From positions 1-41,644 of the forward strand of contig JAQGBZ010000486.1 of assembly GCA_034687125.1 (NCBI GenBank): a stretch of DNA of 41,644 nucleotides, given 5' to 3'. Source of the DNA: Neelides folsomi (Eukaryota > Arthropoda > Collembola > Neelipleona > Neelidae). The notes beneath the pieces were generated by a model. The model was not told the origin of the DNA. It did no database searches and was given only the letters and a program-made list of their open reading frames with translations. The translations under genes were made by a program, and so were the position numbers. Positions 22,518-34,329 of the stretch are shown here, in pieces (positions within the stretch are counted from its first letter, which is position 1; each line of letters opens with the position of its first letter).

Positions 22518-24481
22518 ATGGGTAGGGAAATAAAACCCGAGTTAAAAGGTATGGTGAAAGCATACAACGTAAGTATGAATCTTTCCTACCATAAGATTCA
22601 AATTAAATTAGAAGAACTATGCATAAAATTGGCATCTCCAAGTTAGCCGAAAGCCGACGTCCAAATTAGCCGAATAGCCGACGTCCAAGTTAGCCGAATA
22701 TTTCCTTCAACGTTACATCTCCTATCTAATCTCCAAGTTGGCCGAATGGCCGACGTCCAAGTTAGCCGAATAGCAAAAATAACCACACTACAGGCGATCT
22801 CCAAGTTGGCCGAATACTAACAAAATATATATCTTATTGCAAGTCAACTTTAAACTTAATATTGTTAAGAATATTAGTTTTTTTATTAATTTTACTTCAT
22901 ATTAATAGTGGTGATAACTTGATCACTAATCTGCCAGTAATTTAAAATTATTATAAACTCAAATAAACCTCGATAAACAAAAATAACCTAACCTAGGAAT
23001 CAATAAATAAACTATATAATTTATTGGAAAAACGGAAATTAGAAAGAACCAGTTTATTTTATGTAAACTACTGTATGATCATATTTCATAAGACATATCA
23101 CCCTATCCAAGCCATCCGCTAAATTCCCCCCTTGGGCGTTCCCCTAACCCTCAACACCAATTAGATGTTTCCATATTTCCAAATTGTTTAATCATTTAAA
23201 AATGGCCCCCGCCGTTCCCGTCGTCCAAAACTTTCCAACCCTAACTCCTTCTTTAATTGATCTCCAATCGACAAATGGGGACGTATAGGGGCAACTCGCT
23301 GCGCTCTACATTTTGGTGCTATTGCTGATTTTTTTTATTAATTATAAAAATTTAATTTTTAAAAAAATTTTTAAAAATTTAAAATGACGGCGGATTGGCG
23401 GTATTTTTTAATAAAATGATACTTATTAATTTATTTATATTTATATTTATAAGTAATTTGTATCAAAATAACATTTAAATATATTATTTATTTGAATTAT
23501 GTTATATGTGAGAAAATTGGCAACCTTTTAAATCCAATAAATCTTCATAGGCAAGTTACGCCGTACAATTCCTCCCACTTTCAATTATCCATTATACATA
23601 ACTTTTTATGGGGAACAATTTTGCAATAAGATATACCGGCGGAATTCTTCGGCGTAACGAGATAGCAATGTAATCGGGGCAATATAGACGGGAAAAAAGG
23701 TCATTTTCTGGAGGGTGGTTCCTCCCACAATTTCGCAGTTGGCTTGGAGGGGGTGATATATTCAAAATAACGACGATAACTTATATGTAAATGGGCATTG
23801 TGAAACTATGGTATATAATATGTTTCTATTTCTCGCCCCAAAAGAGAATTGTTTTGAAATTATTCGGCTAACTTGGATATCGGCTGTGGTCCCCTATCGG
23901 CTATTCGGCTAACTTGGACGTCGGCTATTCGGCCAACTTGGAGATTAGATAGGAGATGTAATGTTGAAGGAAATATTCGGCTAACTTGGACATCGGCTAT
24001 TCGGCTAACTTGGACGTCGGCTTTCGGCTAACTGGGATCTCCCCATAAAATTGGACATGGGACAATTGCCAGGATAAGACATCAAGTTGGAATTAGAAGC
24101 CGAAGAAAAAATGAAGATATCCCGACCCCTCCAATTGAGCAAACTCCGAGAAAGGTCAACAACAATATCAGAAAGTTGAATCTTTTCACCTCAATGGAGA
24201 AAAGTGAAAAATTTTTGGTTTACAGAAAAAAAGACAAGAAATTCTGAGCAAAATAGCTCACATGGAAAAGAGCGAGTTTGTGGTGACGCTTGATGAGGCT
24301 ATGGTGAGTGTTAAGGATCGTGGGAATGGCAAGAGGAAGATCTGCTGTGCGGACTATGGATGAAATTTTTTAAAATTAAAAAAGATTCGGACATCCGTTG
24401 ACAGGAAAAGGATAGATCGAGTCTATGAAGCTTGGAGAAGAAGACTCTTCCTCATCCACAAGAATAAGGGCCTAAAATATT
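22518..24481 (+). pseudogene. mariner-like transposase fossil split by a later insertion
   Basis: The 5' piece 22518-22632 begins MGREIKPELKGMVKAYNVS and looks like an N-terminal helix-turn-helix. The 3' piece resumes after 24043 with HGTIARIRHQVG, then TPRKV, then FVVTLDEAMV, where the Asp is the likely first catalytic residue. A C-terminal tail follows (VDRKRIDRVYEAWRRRL, about 24398 on). Breaks: a 1-nt phase shift at the junction, a frameshift near 24240, a stop after CCADYG at 24361, and a large internal deletion removing most of the DDE core. The transposase was therefore dead. Family recognition is by pattern only. Confidence 0.6.
22622..24054. mobile_element. non-autonomous DNA transposon with long inverted repeats (MULE-like) and target duplication
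   Basis: The element spans 22633-24043 (1411 bp). Left arm 22633-22774 and right arm 23900-24043 are inverted copies differing at about four internal positions, apart from their ragged outer ends. Both arms are built from a ~24-bp unit close to CCAAGTTAGCCGAATAGCCG. Identical CATAAAATTGG copies flank it at 22622-22632 and 24044-24054. A duplication of 9-11 bp with long arms suggests a Mutator-like element; this class call is inference. The interior has no coding frame. Extra partial units lie just inside the arms (22798, 23867). Confidence 0.8.
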
Positions 24482-25037
24482 GAAATTACAAGAGATTCAC
24501 AAGAGAAAGATCTGTTCCGAATATAAGGAATCAGCCTACTATATATATAATAAATAACCGATAAGTCCACGTGTTTGCAAATACTAGTAAATACAAATAC
24601 TCGGAATACTACATAGAAAATATTTATAAAAATAATTAAATAAAAAATATTGACGAAAAGAATTAAAAACCATCATTGTAATTAAGTGACAATAAGTAAA
24701 TTGTAAATAATTAAATTGTGTCCAACTGAATGAATTGGAATGATTAATCTTTTTCGATTATTATAAGAATACAATAAATCACACAATTTGTCATTTAAAT
24801 AGATTTATACTGAATAAAATATACAAAAGCGTAAATTAGTTTAATTATATTGCAAACTTTAAGTTCCATAATAGCCAGAAATATTGAATTAGATAACATA
24901 CATATACATATATTATACTTATCTGTATAATAGAAAATGCGATTGATATAAAAGCCCGAAAATAATTTATTTGATATTAAATCAATTTTAGTTTGATTCA
25001 TTTGATTGACATTCATCTCAAATAATCTCTAATTAAA
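24482..25037. other. upstream region of OBP-like gene 1
   Basis: AT-rich, with no coding exon that I can support. The region just before 25038 should hold the promoter and 5' leader of the OBP-like gene. Confidence 0.45.
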
Positions 25038-25802
25038 ATGTTCAATTTGATATTTCCATTCCTCGTTTTATTTCTTTCTTTTGAACTTGGTGCCCAATGC
25101 CAAGAACATTCAGGAACAACTTTTTATCCAACAATTACAACAACCATGATGTCAACCACTAAAGGTCATCCGGCTGCTCTGGGGCCCCCGCCGCCTACGC
25201 CACATCCTGGCCATTCTTGTATGTTGAAATTGGCCCATTCACACAAATTCCATTCGAGTATTTTGCAATGCTACCACTCCTTGAACCTCGACCCTTCTTC
25301 CATTCCCTCCAATGAGGACGAAATGGAGCAGAATGGTTACGATGACAATTGCTTATCTGACTGCATATTACAAAAAATGCAATTCACCAATGACGACGGA
25401 GTCGTCGAGGTCGAGGAAATCGCAAAAGAATTTCATCAAATTGTTCCAGTCGAGTCAAAACAACAGGTAGGATTTATTTTAAACAATATATTTATAAGAC
25501 TACTTATGTAAATTTATAGAGATTACTTTCATTATGTATTTTTATACAGTTTTAAATTAAAATTAAATAAATATATTTGAATTTAAATAGATTGTGAAGA
25601 TTGTGAATGAATGTAAAGAGGATTCTGATAAGTTTGCTATGGAACAAGGAGCCGTTGCGCTTTTTCAACCATGCAAATTGAGTGCAAAATTCCTTTTTTG
25701 CATTGCTAAAATGGAAAATGAAATCAAGGTAAAGTCATAATTTTATTTTATTTTTACGAAAAAATTTAAGATTAAAAAATATTTTTTTTCCAGGCTTGTT
25801 AA
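25038..25802 (+). CDS. odorant-binding-protein-like secreted protein 1
   Basis: Exons 25038-25466, 25591-25728 and 25794-25802 are all in phase 0 and encode 191 residues. A signal peptide (to about residue 19) leads into a Thr/Pro-rich linker (residues 25-58, with GPPPPTPHPG). Then comes the PBP/GOBP cysteine pattern: C78, C105, C109, C151, C171 and C180. The diagnostic spacings are C2-x3-C3 (CLSDC) and C5-x8-C6 (CKLSAKFLFC). Extra cysteines at 61 and 191 could form a fourth disulfide. The final exon codes only Ala-Cys-stop. OBPs are extracellular carriers of small hydrophobic ligands; whether this one works in olfaction is unknown. It is followed 0.8 kb away by a second OBP-like gene in the same orientation. 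An AATAAA sits at 25991-25996. Confidence 0.82.
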
Positions 25803-26589
25803 AATACACAAAACGAGAATCGGTATGAAAATTTAAGAAAAAATCAAATATCAGTAATTGTAATTGGACAACTTATTGCATCTGATCTTACTTTATAACC
25901 TTCTACATATTAGATGAGATACATACAAACTAAAACACAATGTAAATTAAACTATTAGATCTATTATATTGTGGAATTGTAAAATAATTGAATAAATGAT
26001 TATTAATCAAACCGTGAATTTTTTATTATAATTATTACTGAACGATATCAATGCATGTATAGATTAAAAAGTAATCATTGATCATGGCATGATTTATTAT
26101 CTGTATATACGAAATTCTTAAAACTATGTGAATTAAAATATTAAACCATTGAATTGAATCAAATGATTTTTAGTCAAACCTTGAAGATCATTATAGGCAT
26201 AAATGATATATAATTTAATAATTTCCATAAAGACTTTGTTGAATATTACATACATTAAATTCAATTTTATAATCCTATGATTATGTACAATTAGCATTTG
26301 GTTATATGTACTTATAGTGGAATTTTTAAATAAGATATTTTGAAAACTGATTCAATTCAATGAGTCGATTAAAAGCATTTATTCAAAGCATTAATTCAAA
26401 TGCATTATAATTTAAATTTTGAATAGTCATTTTGGAGTAAATAGAGGTTTAATGTTTAAGCTTTAACTTTAAGCTTTAACTCTAACATTATTTATTCTCT
26501 TGGGAAAGAACAAAGTAATATAAATAAAGTTATATAATTTAAAATTTCTTTTAGCACATTTCAAATCTGCCAAAAGTCTGAGCACAAAC
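25803..26589. other. spacer between the two OBP-like genes
   Basis: The spacer includes the AATAAA of gene 1 and AT-rich sequence with repeated TTTAAGCTTTAAC-type words around 26455-26480. No further OBP exon remnant is visible. Confidence 0.5.
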
Positions 26590-27669
26590 ATGAAACAAAA
26601 TTTATTTAATTTATATTTTTTGGTGATTAATTTATTTGCTTTAATTATATTAACTTTGCAATTTTAATTGTATTTAAAATTATTTATTTTGATAATGATA
26701 ATTTTAATGATAATGATAATTTTTATTTCAAGAAAATTTAAATAGTTTACATTTGACCACAATTTACCCAATCAAATTGGTCTTACAGAAAATAGCCTAT
26801 ATTACTTTGGATAATAGCTTAACGGTATTGTTTGACGATGAATGTTTTGTTTGCAGATACTCAGTTGTTGGTTTACTGTTATCAATTCCCAAGATTGTAA
26901 ACCTGACCCAAGAGTGGCAGAATGCGAGACAAGTGTAGCTGACATGGTCAAAGCACAAATTAGACATGTTGAACCTTGCATTAAAGAACTCGGATATAAA
27001 AGTGGAAAAGAAATATCAGACGGAACAAATGTAAAAAATTCTCTCACGTTATTTTTAAAAACTACCAATAAATATTTTTAAATATTTTATGAAATTATAA
27101 AATGATATTGTTTTAATTTATTTATCCAGTGCATTATGAAATGTCTTATGATGAAAGAAGGAATGGTAAATTATAAATAAATTAAATATTAAATATTAAA
27201 TTAAATATTTAAACAGTATAATGGTTTCATGATTTAATTGACAAATAGTTGGATAAAAATGGGAAATTGGATAAATCAAATGCGGCCAATTATTTGATTT
27301 CTTCTATTCCTGATTTTCTCATTGCAGGAACAATTGAGAAATTGGAAAAATGCGGATCCGCATTTGGTAAAGGAAAAATCCCAATTAACTATTTTATTTC
27401 TTTTAACAATACTCATACGCTAAATGAAATTAATGATATTAATTAAAATATATCGATTCATGTTGATTTAAACTTTATAGAGGGCCAATTAGATAATAAT
27501 GAAAAAAGTTGCAAAACCTACGAAGGCATTTTGAACTGTATCTTAGAAACAATGCCAGGCGTAAGTTTATATTTTAAATTACATTTTACATAATTTATAA
27601 TTTCCTTAATTTATAATTTCATTTATACAAATATTTTTATTTTAGTTGTGCCATGGAGAATGGGAATAA
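26590..27669 (+). CDS. odorant-binding-protein-like secreted protein 2
   Basis: Preferred model: exons 26590-26622, 26857-27030, 27130-27165, 27249-27366, 27481-27560 and 27646-27669, giving 154 residues. The first two exons join in phase 0 to a good signal peptide, MKQNLFNLYFLILSC and onward, and the acceptor TTTTGTTTGCAG is strong. An alternative is to start at the ATG at 26842 inside that acceptor tract, which gives a shorter signal. The PBP/GOBP cysteines are C52, C70, C74, C116, C131 and C140, with CIMKC (x3) and CKTYEGILNC (x8). C25, C34 and C149 are additional, as in Plus-C-type OBPs. Likely a tandem relative of the preceding gene with very different sequence. AATAAA at 27691. It converges on the peroxidase gene. 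Confidence 0.8.
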
Positions 27670-27843
27670 TTCTTGGGGAAATTAACAGTTAATAAAATGG
27701 ATATTTAATGTTTCTCATTTAACTCAATTCTATTTATTTAAATATTCTTAAAATAAAAATATCCCCAATTAAAATTTACCGCACTTAAAGCTTTTCATAA
27801 TTAATTTAGTCAAAATAGGTAATACAATCGAGTTGATTTTAAT

Positions 27844-30800
27844 TTACTTTAAAAATTTCTCCAAGATTAAATACCGTGAAGGATCCTGGCACGAAATGGC
27901 CGGGTTGTTTCTAAAATTCAAACACATGATTATTACATTGGCGTTTAATGGCATTAATTAAATAGAGTTAAAAAGAATCCAATTTATTTACCGGCTTTGA
28001 ACAAGAAAAACGTTTCTTGATGATGATTGCAGCATTCCATTGTCGCACATTATAGCTCCAAGTGTTCGTTTACTGATTTCTGCAACTTGTGATGATGTGA
28101 AACCACTTGTTTGATGGGTGAAGAAAAGGCGATCTCCGAACTTAAGTCGCCTGGCCTGTTCACCAATAATGCATTGGAAAGTTTCGCCGATGATTCCACC
28201 AACTGATGGAAATTCAAGCAACCCTCCGGTAAAAAGGTCAATGTCTTCTGGCGACCTGTAAAGTCCACTCAGTCTCGACAAGCCTGAACCATCCACATTT
28301 GGTGGCGGGCTTCCAAAACTGGTCACTGGTGGGAGTCCACACAATTTTCTGAAAGTGTTCCAAGGCGGAAGACCGTGATCTCGTCCACGCTATTCAACAT
28401 TAAATTAAATTTTAATTTATAGTTAAATTATTAATGTTAGTTAAATTATAATTATTAGTTAAATTATGTTTAGATATTATAAAGAATAAAGACTATAAAT
28501 TAATTCCATTAATTGATTGTAAATTAAAATTCAATAATTTACTTGGATATTTCGAGCGATCAAATCGGATCCAAAATTTGCTCCTTGAGCTCTGAATAGA
28601 AAATTGGTGAGATCGCCTGTAACTAAACGATCAAAAGCTTGTGCATTGGCCCTCATCATCCCCATCATGATTAAATCGAATCTAGGAAAATATTTTTATA
28701 TTAATTAACATTTAATTAACATTTAATCAATGTTTAGATCCTAACCCTTTTCCATTTGATTGAAGCAAAGCACTTGGATTAAAAAAGCTATCTCTGATTG
28801 TAAATGCTCCTGCTGGCGCTCCATTAACATCGAACATTTGGAACACGCCGTTGACCAAAGAATGACCAAATCTGTAAGCGGCCGTGGCAAATGAATTAAT
28901 CACCGATGGATTAATATCTGGGTCGTAAGTTGAAGGTCGATTGACCCAAAGATTGTTTTTTGACATTCCTTGACCCAACAGCACTGGTAAATACTCCCCA
29001 TATGTAATAAAAGCAAGTTCAGCCCCAACGATCTTCCTAATAATAATTAAATTATATTAATTTTAAAATATTTTGCTTTATACTTACAATTTGTTAAATT
29101 ATGAATTAAAATTAAAATTAAAAACCTCGTTAGTTGGTAAACATCTTCGTCGGACCATGAATTTTTTGTAACCCTATTAATTTCCGTTGCAATTCGATTG
29201 TGTTCTCTCAAGAATACTAAATATTTATTAAATGTATGATATTATAAATTAAATGTCCATTTAGAATTGAATTCATAAAATGTTAATAATTGTGAAAGTG
29301 AATTATAATTAGTAAAATTGTAATTTAGGTAATTAATATTAAATTTATTTATTACGATTGTGCATCGTTGTTAGAGCCGGATTTTCATTAATTCGATCAT
29401 CCCCTGCAACGAAACTTCCTTGGATTGTATCCCTTGTTACATCTGATGGCATTGGGAGAAATCCCATAGGAACAGCAGACCGAGCTTTCAACAATCCTTT
29501 AGGTTTACGAAGGTCACGGGCACGAGTTGTCGTAGACCCGTAAATTTGTGAACCGTCGATAAACGCCGTATTGGTGTTGATCTGCTCACGAACTCCGGAT
29601 TTCGCTTTAATTTTCATTAATTATTAAATATTAATTAAATATTAAATAAATTAACAAATTTAAAGTACAAGGTGAGCCCGAGTTAACAATCTTATCATAT
29701 GGTAAAAAAAGCGTCAACTCGGAGGACTCGGACCCACCTTGTATATCACACATCTTTAAAAAAAGCTTACTTCCAAAACACCCAATTGACCTGGTGAAAT
29801 CAAGACAATTTTGACCTGACCTCACTCCATTATGGAATTGATCATTAGCTGGGATTGGAATTTGAAGTCCACAGCCCGGTTGATTTGGATTTCGACAACA
29901 CATCAAATCTATGTAAATTAGTAAAACATATTAGAATGGAATTTAAATCATAATTAAAATAAAACTTGAATGGTTAAAATAATTTATTTTAATATTTAAT
30001 TATTTAATATTTTTTCAACAATTACTTCCTTCTGGCGTCATGCTGATGTCATGATCTAAAAACTGCCCAAATACGGGCACAGCATTTGTGATGGACGGAT
30101 CAATCCTGTTTTCACTGGTGTGGACGGTCGTGCTGACAATACGAGGATTTGGGAGTCTGGATGGCTTTCTAGTTGCAGGCATTCCCCCGCGTGGTTCTGA
30201 AGTCCTGTCTTCGTAACTTGAGGTCACGATTCGGGTCAAAGGTGTATTGGCAGCTCCCCAAAGAGGATTATTTTTAAGGTTGTTGCATGACCCATCAATG
30301 GTTCTTATTTGAGAATTTTGGCAGGTGGGAGTGGGGCGGCCGCACGCTGGAGGTGACGTCCCTTGGCGAGTCATCAAACCCAAAGCTTCGCCAAATCCCA
30401 TGTCATGTCTTTTTAATTTTAAATGATATTATTTAAAATTTAGCATGTTTAAGCATAAATCGTTGAATGTTTTATGATTATATCAATAATTAAAGTAATT
30501 GTGATTAATTCAGTTAATAGTTTAGTTAAAATAAGATTAATTAATTTAAAAACATTTCAGCGAGGATCTCTGTGGCTTTTTCATAAATGCTGCTATTTTT
30601 TTCCATTTCTTCACTAAAAGCTGTCATTTTTGTTCCTCTTCTTTTTGCATATCCCGCGGTTAAGGTATTGTTTAGTGTTACCACATTGTACCATTGTTCA
30701 GCGTCCTTTCAATAAAACAATCATTTAAATCATTTAACAATCGTAAAATTATCAAATAATTAAATTTTTAATTTAATACCTCGATGGCTCTCTTCACAAT

Positions 30801-31031
30801 TTTCCTTTCAACTTCACTGTGAGCGAAAGTTGCCCCAATGACAAATGCCAAGATGAGGAATCTGAAATCATTTAAAAATACATGCATGTTAATTAGCCTT
30901 AACAAAAGTTACTAACATTAACAAATTATTAGAATTTTAATTATTTAAAGATTGGTAGTTATCTAATTGTATATTTAAAAAATAAATGTAAATTGAAATT
31001 AATTAAATTGATAATTTATTAAAAACCTCAT
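27844..31031 (-). CDS. secreted animal heme peroxidase (peroxinectin/chorion-peroxidase type)
   Basis: Eleven exons: 31031-31027, 30861-30780, 30705-30554, 30408-30026, 29908-29771, 29604-29356, 29216-29126, 29036-28746, 28681-28543, 28389-27992 and 27910-27844, encoding 664 residues. The first coding exon is only ATGAG. A signal peptide (MRFLILAFVIGATFAHS) is followed by a charged propeptide-like stretch and the catalytic domain. Key residues: distal His199 with Asp198 in FLDHDISMTPE, catalytic Arg324 and Glu327 in GDDRINENPAL, and proximal His425 in YRFGHSLV. REHNRIA, GSQIYGS and RGRDHGLPPWN are family hallmarks. Such enzymes oxidise substrates with H2O2 in cuticle or eggshell cross-linking, or in immunity. 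Which of these applies here is unknown. A hairpin element lies in intron 5. Several donors are GTTTTT, weak but phase-consistent. Confidence 0.92.
29666..29743. mobile_element. 78-bp hairpin MITE inside a peroxidase intron
   Basis: Perfect 9-bp ends TACAAGGTG (29666) and CACCTTGTA (to 29743) extend inward to about 19 paired bases with three mismatches (CCGAGT / ACTCGG). The TA ends fit a TA target site. It lies in intron 5 (29770-29605), which explains why that intron is more GC-rich than its neighbours. Confidence 0.6.
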
Positions 31032-33034
31032 GATTCCAAAATTATAAATTAAAAAGGGTTATTGGAAAATAGCTATAAGAAGTGATTTGATTTTATAGGA
31101 TTAAAATCCTCACCGCAATTACGTCGGGAGCGAGATTAAAGAAAGAAAAGAAAACATTTGATTTGTTCCCAATCACAATTGAGAAATGACATCATACCAT
31201 TTGGTCTTCTTTGTTGGGAAAAGAATGAGAGAAAAACTTCAATAATTTCAATTCCAAACTTTCTCATTGAACAAATTGAATTCAACCTGGAAAATATAAT
31301 TTCATTCATTTTCAAATATTTTATATAATATTATATATTTATCTTACATATTTCATTTCATTCTCATTTTGTATTGCATAAACGTGCCCATGAAATATTC
31401 AATTCTTGATTAAAATACATTAACGATTATATAAATTATATTCAATGTCAGATACGTAACGAAGGTGGAAAATTGTATTTAATTTAATTTAATTGCCATT
31501 TAATCTATTTTAGACATAAATTCATGAAATTGAATTTGAATCTAATAATAAGCTAATTAAATTGTGCATAATTTAATTGCGCTTTGACTTTTAAACTTGA
31601 CTTTGTTTTTAAGTTCACTCGGTTCATGGGCTTATAAATAAAATTTAATGGTAAATTGATTCTTAACAAACCGCCCACCTGTTCAATTAAACCAGAAATT
31701 GGATTTATCTGAATCTCATATTAATGACAAGTGCTGACGTCAAATGTAAATAATTCATCCACGTCTGATCATTCACACAAACAACTCCTTGTTACAAATC
31801 CTAATATCTTGCAATTAAATTACATAACAAGTATCATTAAAAGATTTAATATCATTTAGTTTTGTATGGCATGGCACTCTTCTAATGGAACTTTTTATCC
31901 TTTGATCCATTTTTGTTTGATATTTATACGGCACTACAATTTAGATGCACTACGACCTACAACATATGTTAAATTTAATTGTCATTAAATTGTCATCAAC
32001 ATTAAGCCATCGAAGGATTAATTTTTAGCTATTAAAATCAAATGGAATAAATTCAGAAACTGAACCAAATACCTTATAAGCTATTTTATATCATTATAAT
32101 TATAACCTATGTATTTTTCATTTGATGTTTTCTTCTTTAGTTAAATCCTTTAAATGTCAATTAATTTCATTAAACATTAAAGAACCAATGCGCAATATTA
32201 ATAAAGCTTAAGAATTGCATTGTGTAACATTTTGATGTCTAGCACATAAATTATATAATTTAATACAAGTATCTATATAAAACAAATAAATAAATATTCT
32301 TAAATACATACGCTATACATAAATCATAAATACATACATACCAATGGTACGTACATTAAACCCCTGAAAATATTATATCAGTATATGGTACATAATACCA
32401 TGTATAAATACTTACTTATTATTTATATATAAACTGCATATTATTTAATGCCTAAAATAAATATGGTAAGACATTAAAGTTAAATAAATGAATTATTATA
32501 AGCATTGTACTTAATATAACTATAAGTAAGATAGATATAGTATAAAAATATAGTTTGGCTTGCTATAAATTTTCCTTTTATTAGTCGAAGCTTCTTTTGA
32601 TGTTTCTTCAGTTCGTAAATCTTTCCATTAAAAAGCAGGGGATCATTTTTATTCAATTTTATGGCTCATTGGTTTGCCCTTGAACATTTCTAAATTGGTC
32701 TTCTGACCCTTCATTTTCCTCCGTTGTGACTTGGGGGGAACTCCACGTGGACGCAAATATTAAATATAGCAAGGAGGAGACAATTGGAAATTTAAACACT
32801 TCCCATACACATTCGTATACAAGCACATACAAATAGTTAAATACACTCATACATAATTCCTTATTAAATCCCTTCATCAGAATCAACAAGTCGAGTTATA
32901 AAACATTTCTCTCACCCTCACACTTTTCAACCAATTAAATCACAAATCCCTTTTAATAACCAGACATTAAAAGATAAAACCAGTTGGCCTTTGACTCCAA
33001 GACAGAAAAGTCTCGATTTATCAAGATTTTAAAA
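31032..33034. other. divergent intergenic region between peroxidase and crystallin-type gene
   Basis: This 2 kb stretch must hold both promoters. It is AT-rich, with TAAATACATAC-type simple repeats (32260-32340). A 76-codon minus-strand frame at 32889-32659 lacks recognisable features. I call nothing in it. Confidence 0.5.
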
Positions 33035-34329
33035 ATGGAAACTGTTGTCATTGTAGGAAGGTAAGAAAAATTTTTGTTCATTTTATTAATTATTCAATAT
33101 AGTTTTAACATTTTAAATTTTAATTACAATACAATTACCATTATAATTAAATTTTAAATAATATTAAAATTACAGCGGTCTTGTTGGAAAATCCTGGGCA
33201 ATGCTTTTTGCCTCAAAGGGCCATCAAGTTCGTCTCTACGATTCATTCCCAGAAGCCGTTGACAAAGCCCCGGGTGAAATTGAAGAAATGATGAGGAACT
33301 TTGAGTCGAAGGGATTTCTCAGAGGAGATTTAACAGCAGATGAACAAATTAAACTCATTAAAGGTAAATTCCCAATTACAAATAATATCACAATTTAAAT
33401 AATTATTTAAATAATTATTTCATTAAAACTTAATTGTTGATTTAAATTTACGTATTAATTAATTAAATGGTTTTTGAATAACAGGTTATAAAGATTTGGA
33501 CGAAGCCTTAGTTGGAGCAACTTATGTCCAAGAATGCGCACCAGAAACGTTGGAATTGAAAACCAAAGTTTGGCACATTTTGAACGAGAGTTTGAAAACT
33601 GTGGGAAATTCAACGGCCGTTCTTGGGAGTTCTTCTTCAACAATCCAACACTCCGAATTCTGCCCAAGCGAGTTGGAAGTGAGCCAAAGGTCGCTCATTG
33701 TCCATCCCGTGAATCCACCTTATTTCGTATCGTTGGTTGAACTTTGCCCTTCCGCTGCCACCAACGACGATGTGACCAAGAAAGTCAGAAATCTCATGGA
33801 ATCGATTGGGATGAAGCCTGTGGTCATTAATAAAGAAATTCCGGGATTTGCACTCAACAGGATTCAGTAAAATATTAAAAGCTATTTAATAAAACGATCC
33901 AAAATAATTAATAACTTAATTGATATTAAATTTAATAATTGTAATTAAATATTAAAATAATTAAATATTTTTAGATATGCAATTTTGAACGAAACTTGGA
34001 AATTGGTCGAAGAGGGATATTTAACTGTGGCCGATGCAGATTCCGTAATGAGGGACGGTTTGGCTCCAAGATATGTTTTTATGGGCCCGTTGGAAACTGC
34101 CCAATTGAACGCCTTTGGCTTTGTCGACTATTGCACTCGTTATGGAGACGGAATCAAAAAAGTGTCGGAGACAATGACGAGGATTCCACACATGACGGCC
34201 GAATCGTGTCTTCATATTGACACCCAGCTACAGGAAATGACCAAAGATGAGGATTTGGGCCAGAGGAGAAAATGGCGAGATGAAAATTTGGCACTTTTGG
34301 CAAAATTCAAAAATAATCTTCAACTTTGA
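33035..34329 (+). CDS. CRYL1: lambda-crystallin / L-gulonate 3-dehydrogenase
   Basis: Exons 33035-33060, 33176-33363, 33485-33866 and 33975-34329 join in phase into 316 residues (human CRYL1 has 319). The N-terminus is a Rossmann fold with VVIVGSGLVGKSW (G8, G10, G13) for NAD binding. The conserved HPVNPPYF motif places the catalytic His at residue 145; the preceding LGSSSST segment holds the conserved serines. The C-terminal helical domain follows, with GFALNRIQYAI and VMRDGLAPRYVFMGP. The family oxidises L-gulonate to 3-dehydro-L-gulonate in the uronate route and is cytosolic; related 3-hydroxyacyl-CoA dehydrogenases share the fold. The poly(A) signal AATAAA is at 34359-34364. The gene appears intact. 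Confidence 0.95.

Noticed and set aside
22622..24054. Satellite-like GTTAGCCGAATAGCC repeats considered as a CRISPR-like or plain satellite array
   Set aside because: The copies form two inverted arms bounded by a target duplication, which is explained by a transposon; there are no regular spacers.
26842..26856. ATG at 26842 as start of OBP-like gene 2
   Set aside because: It lies inside a strong splice acceptor tract, and an upstream exon at 26590 gives a better signal peptide in phase; kept only as the alternative.
32659..32889. 76-codon minus-strand frame with a hydrophobic middle
   Set aside because: It resembles no known family and shows no supporting splice or poly(A) structure.
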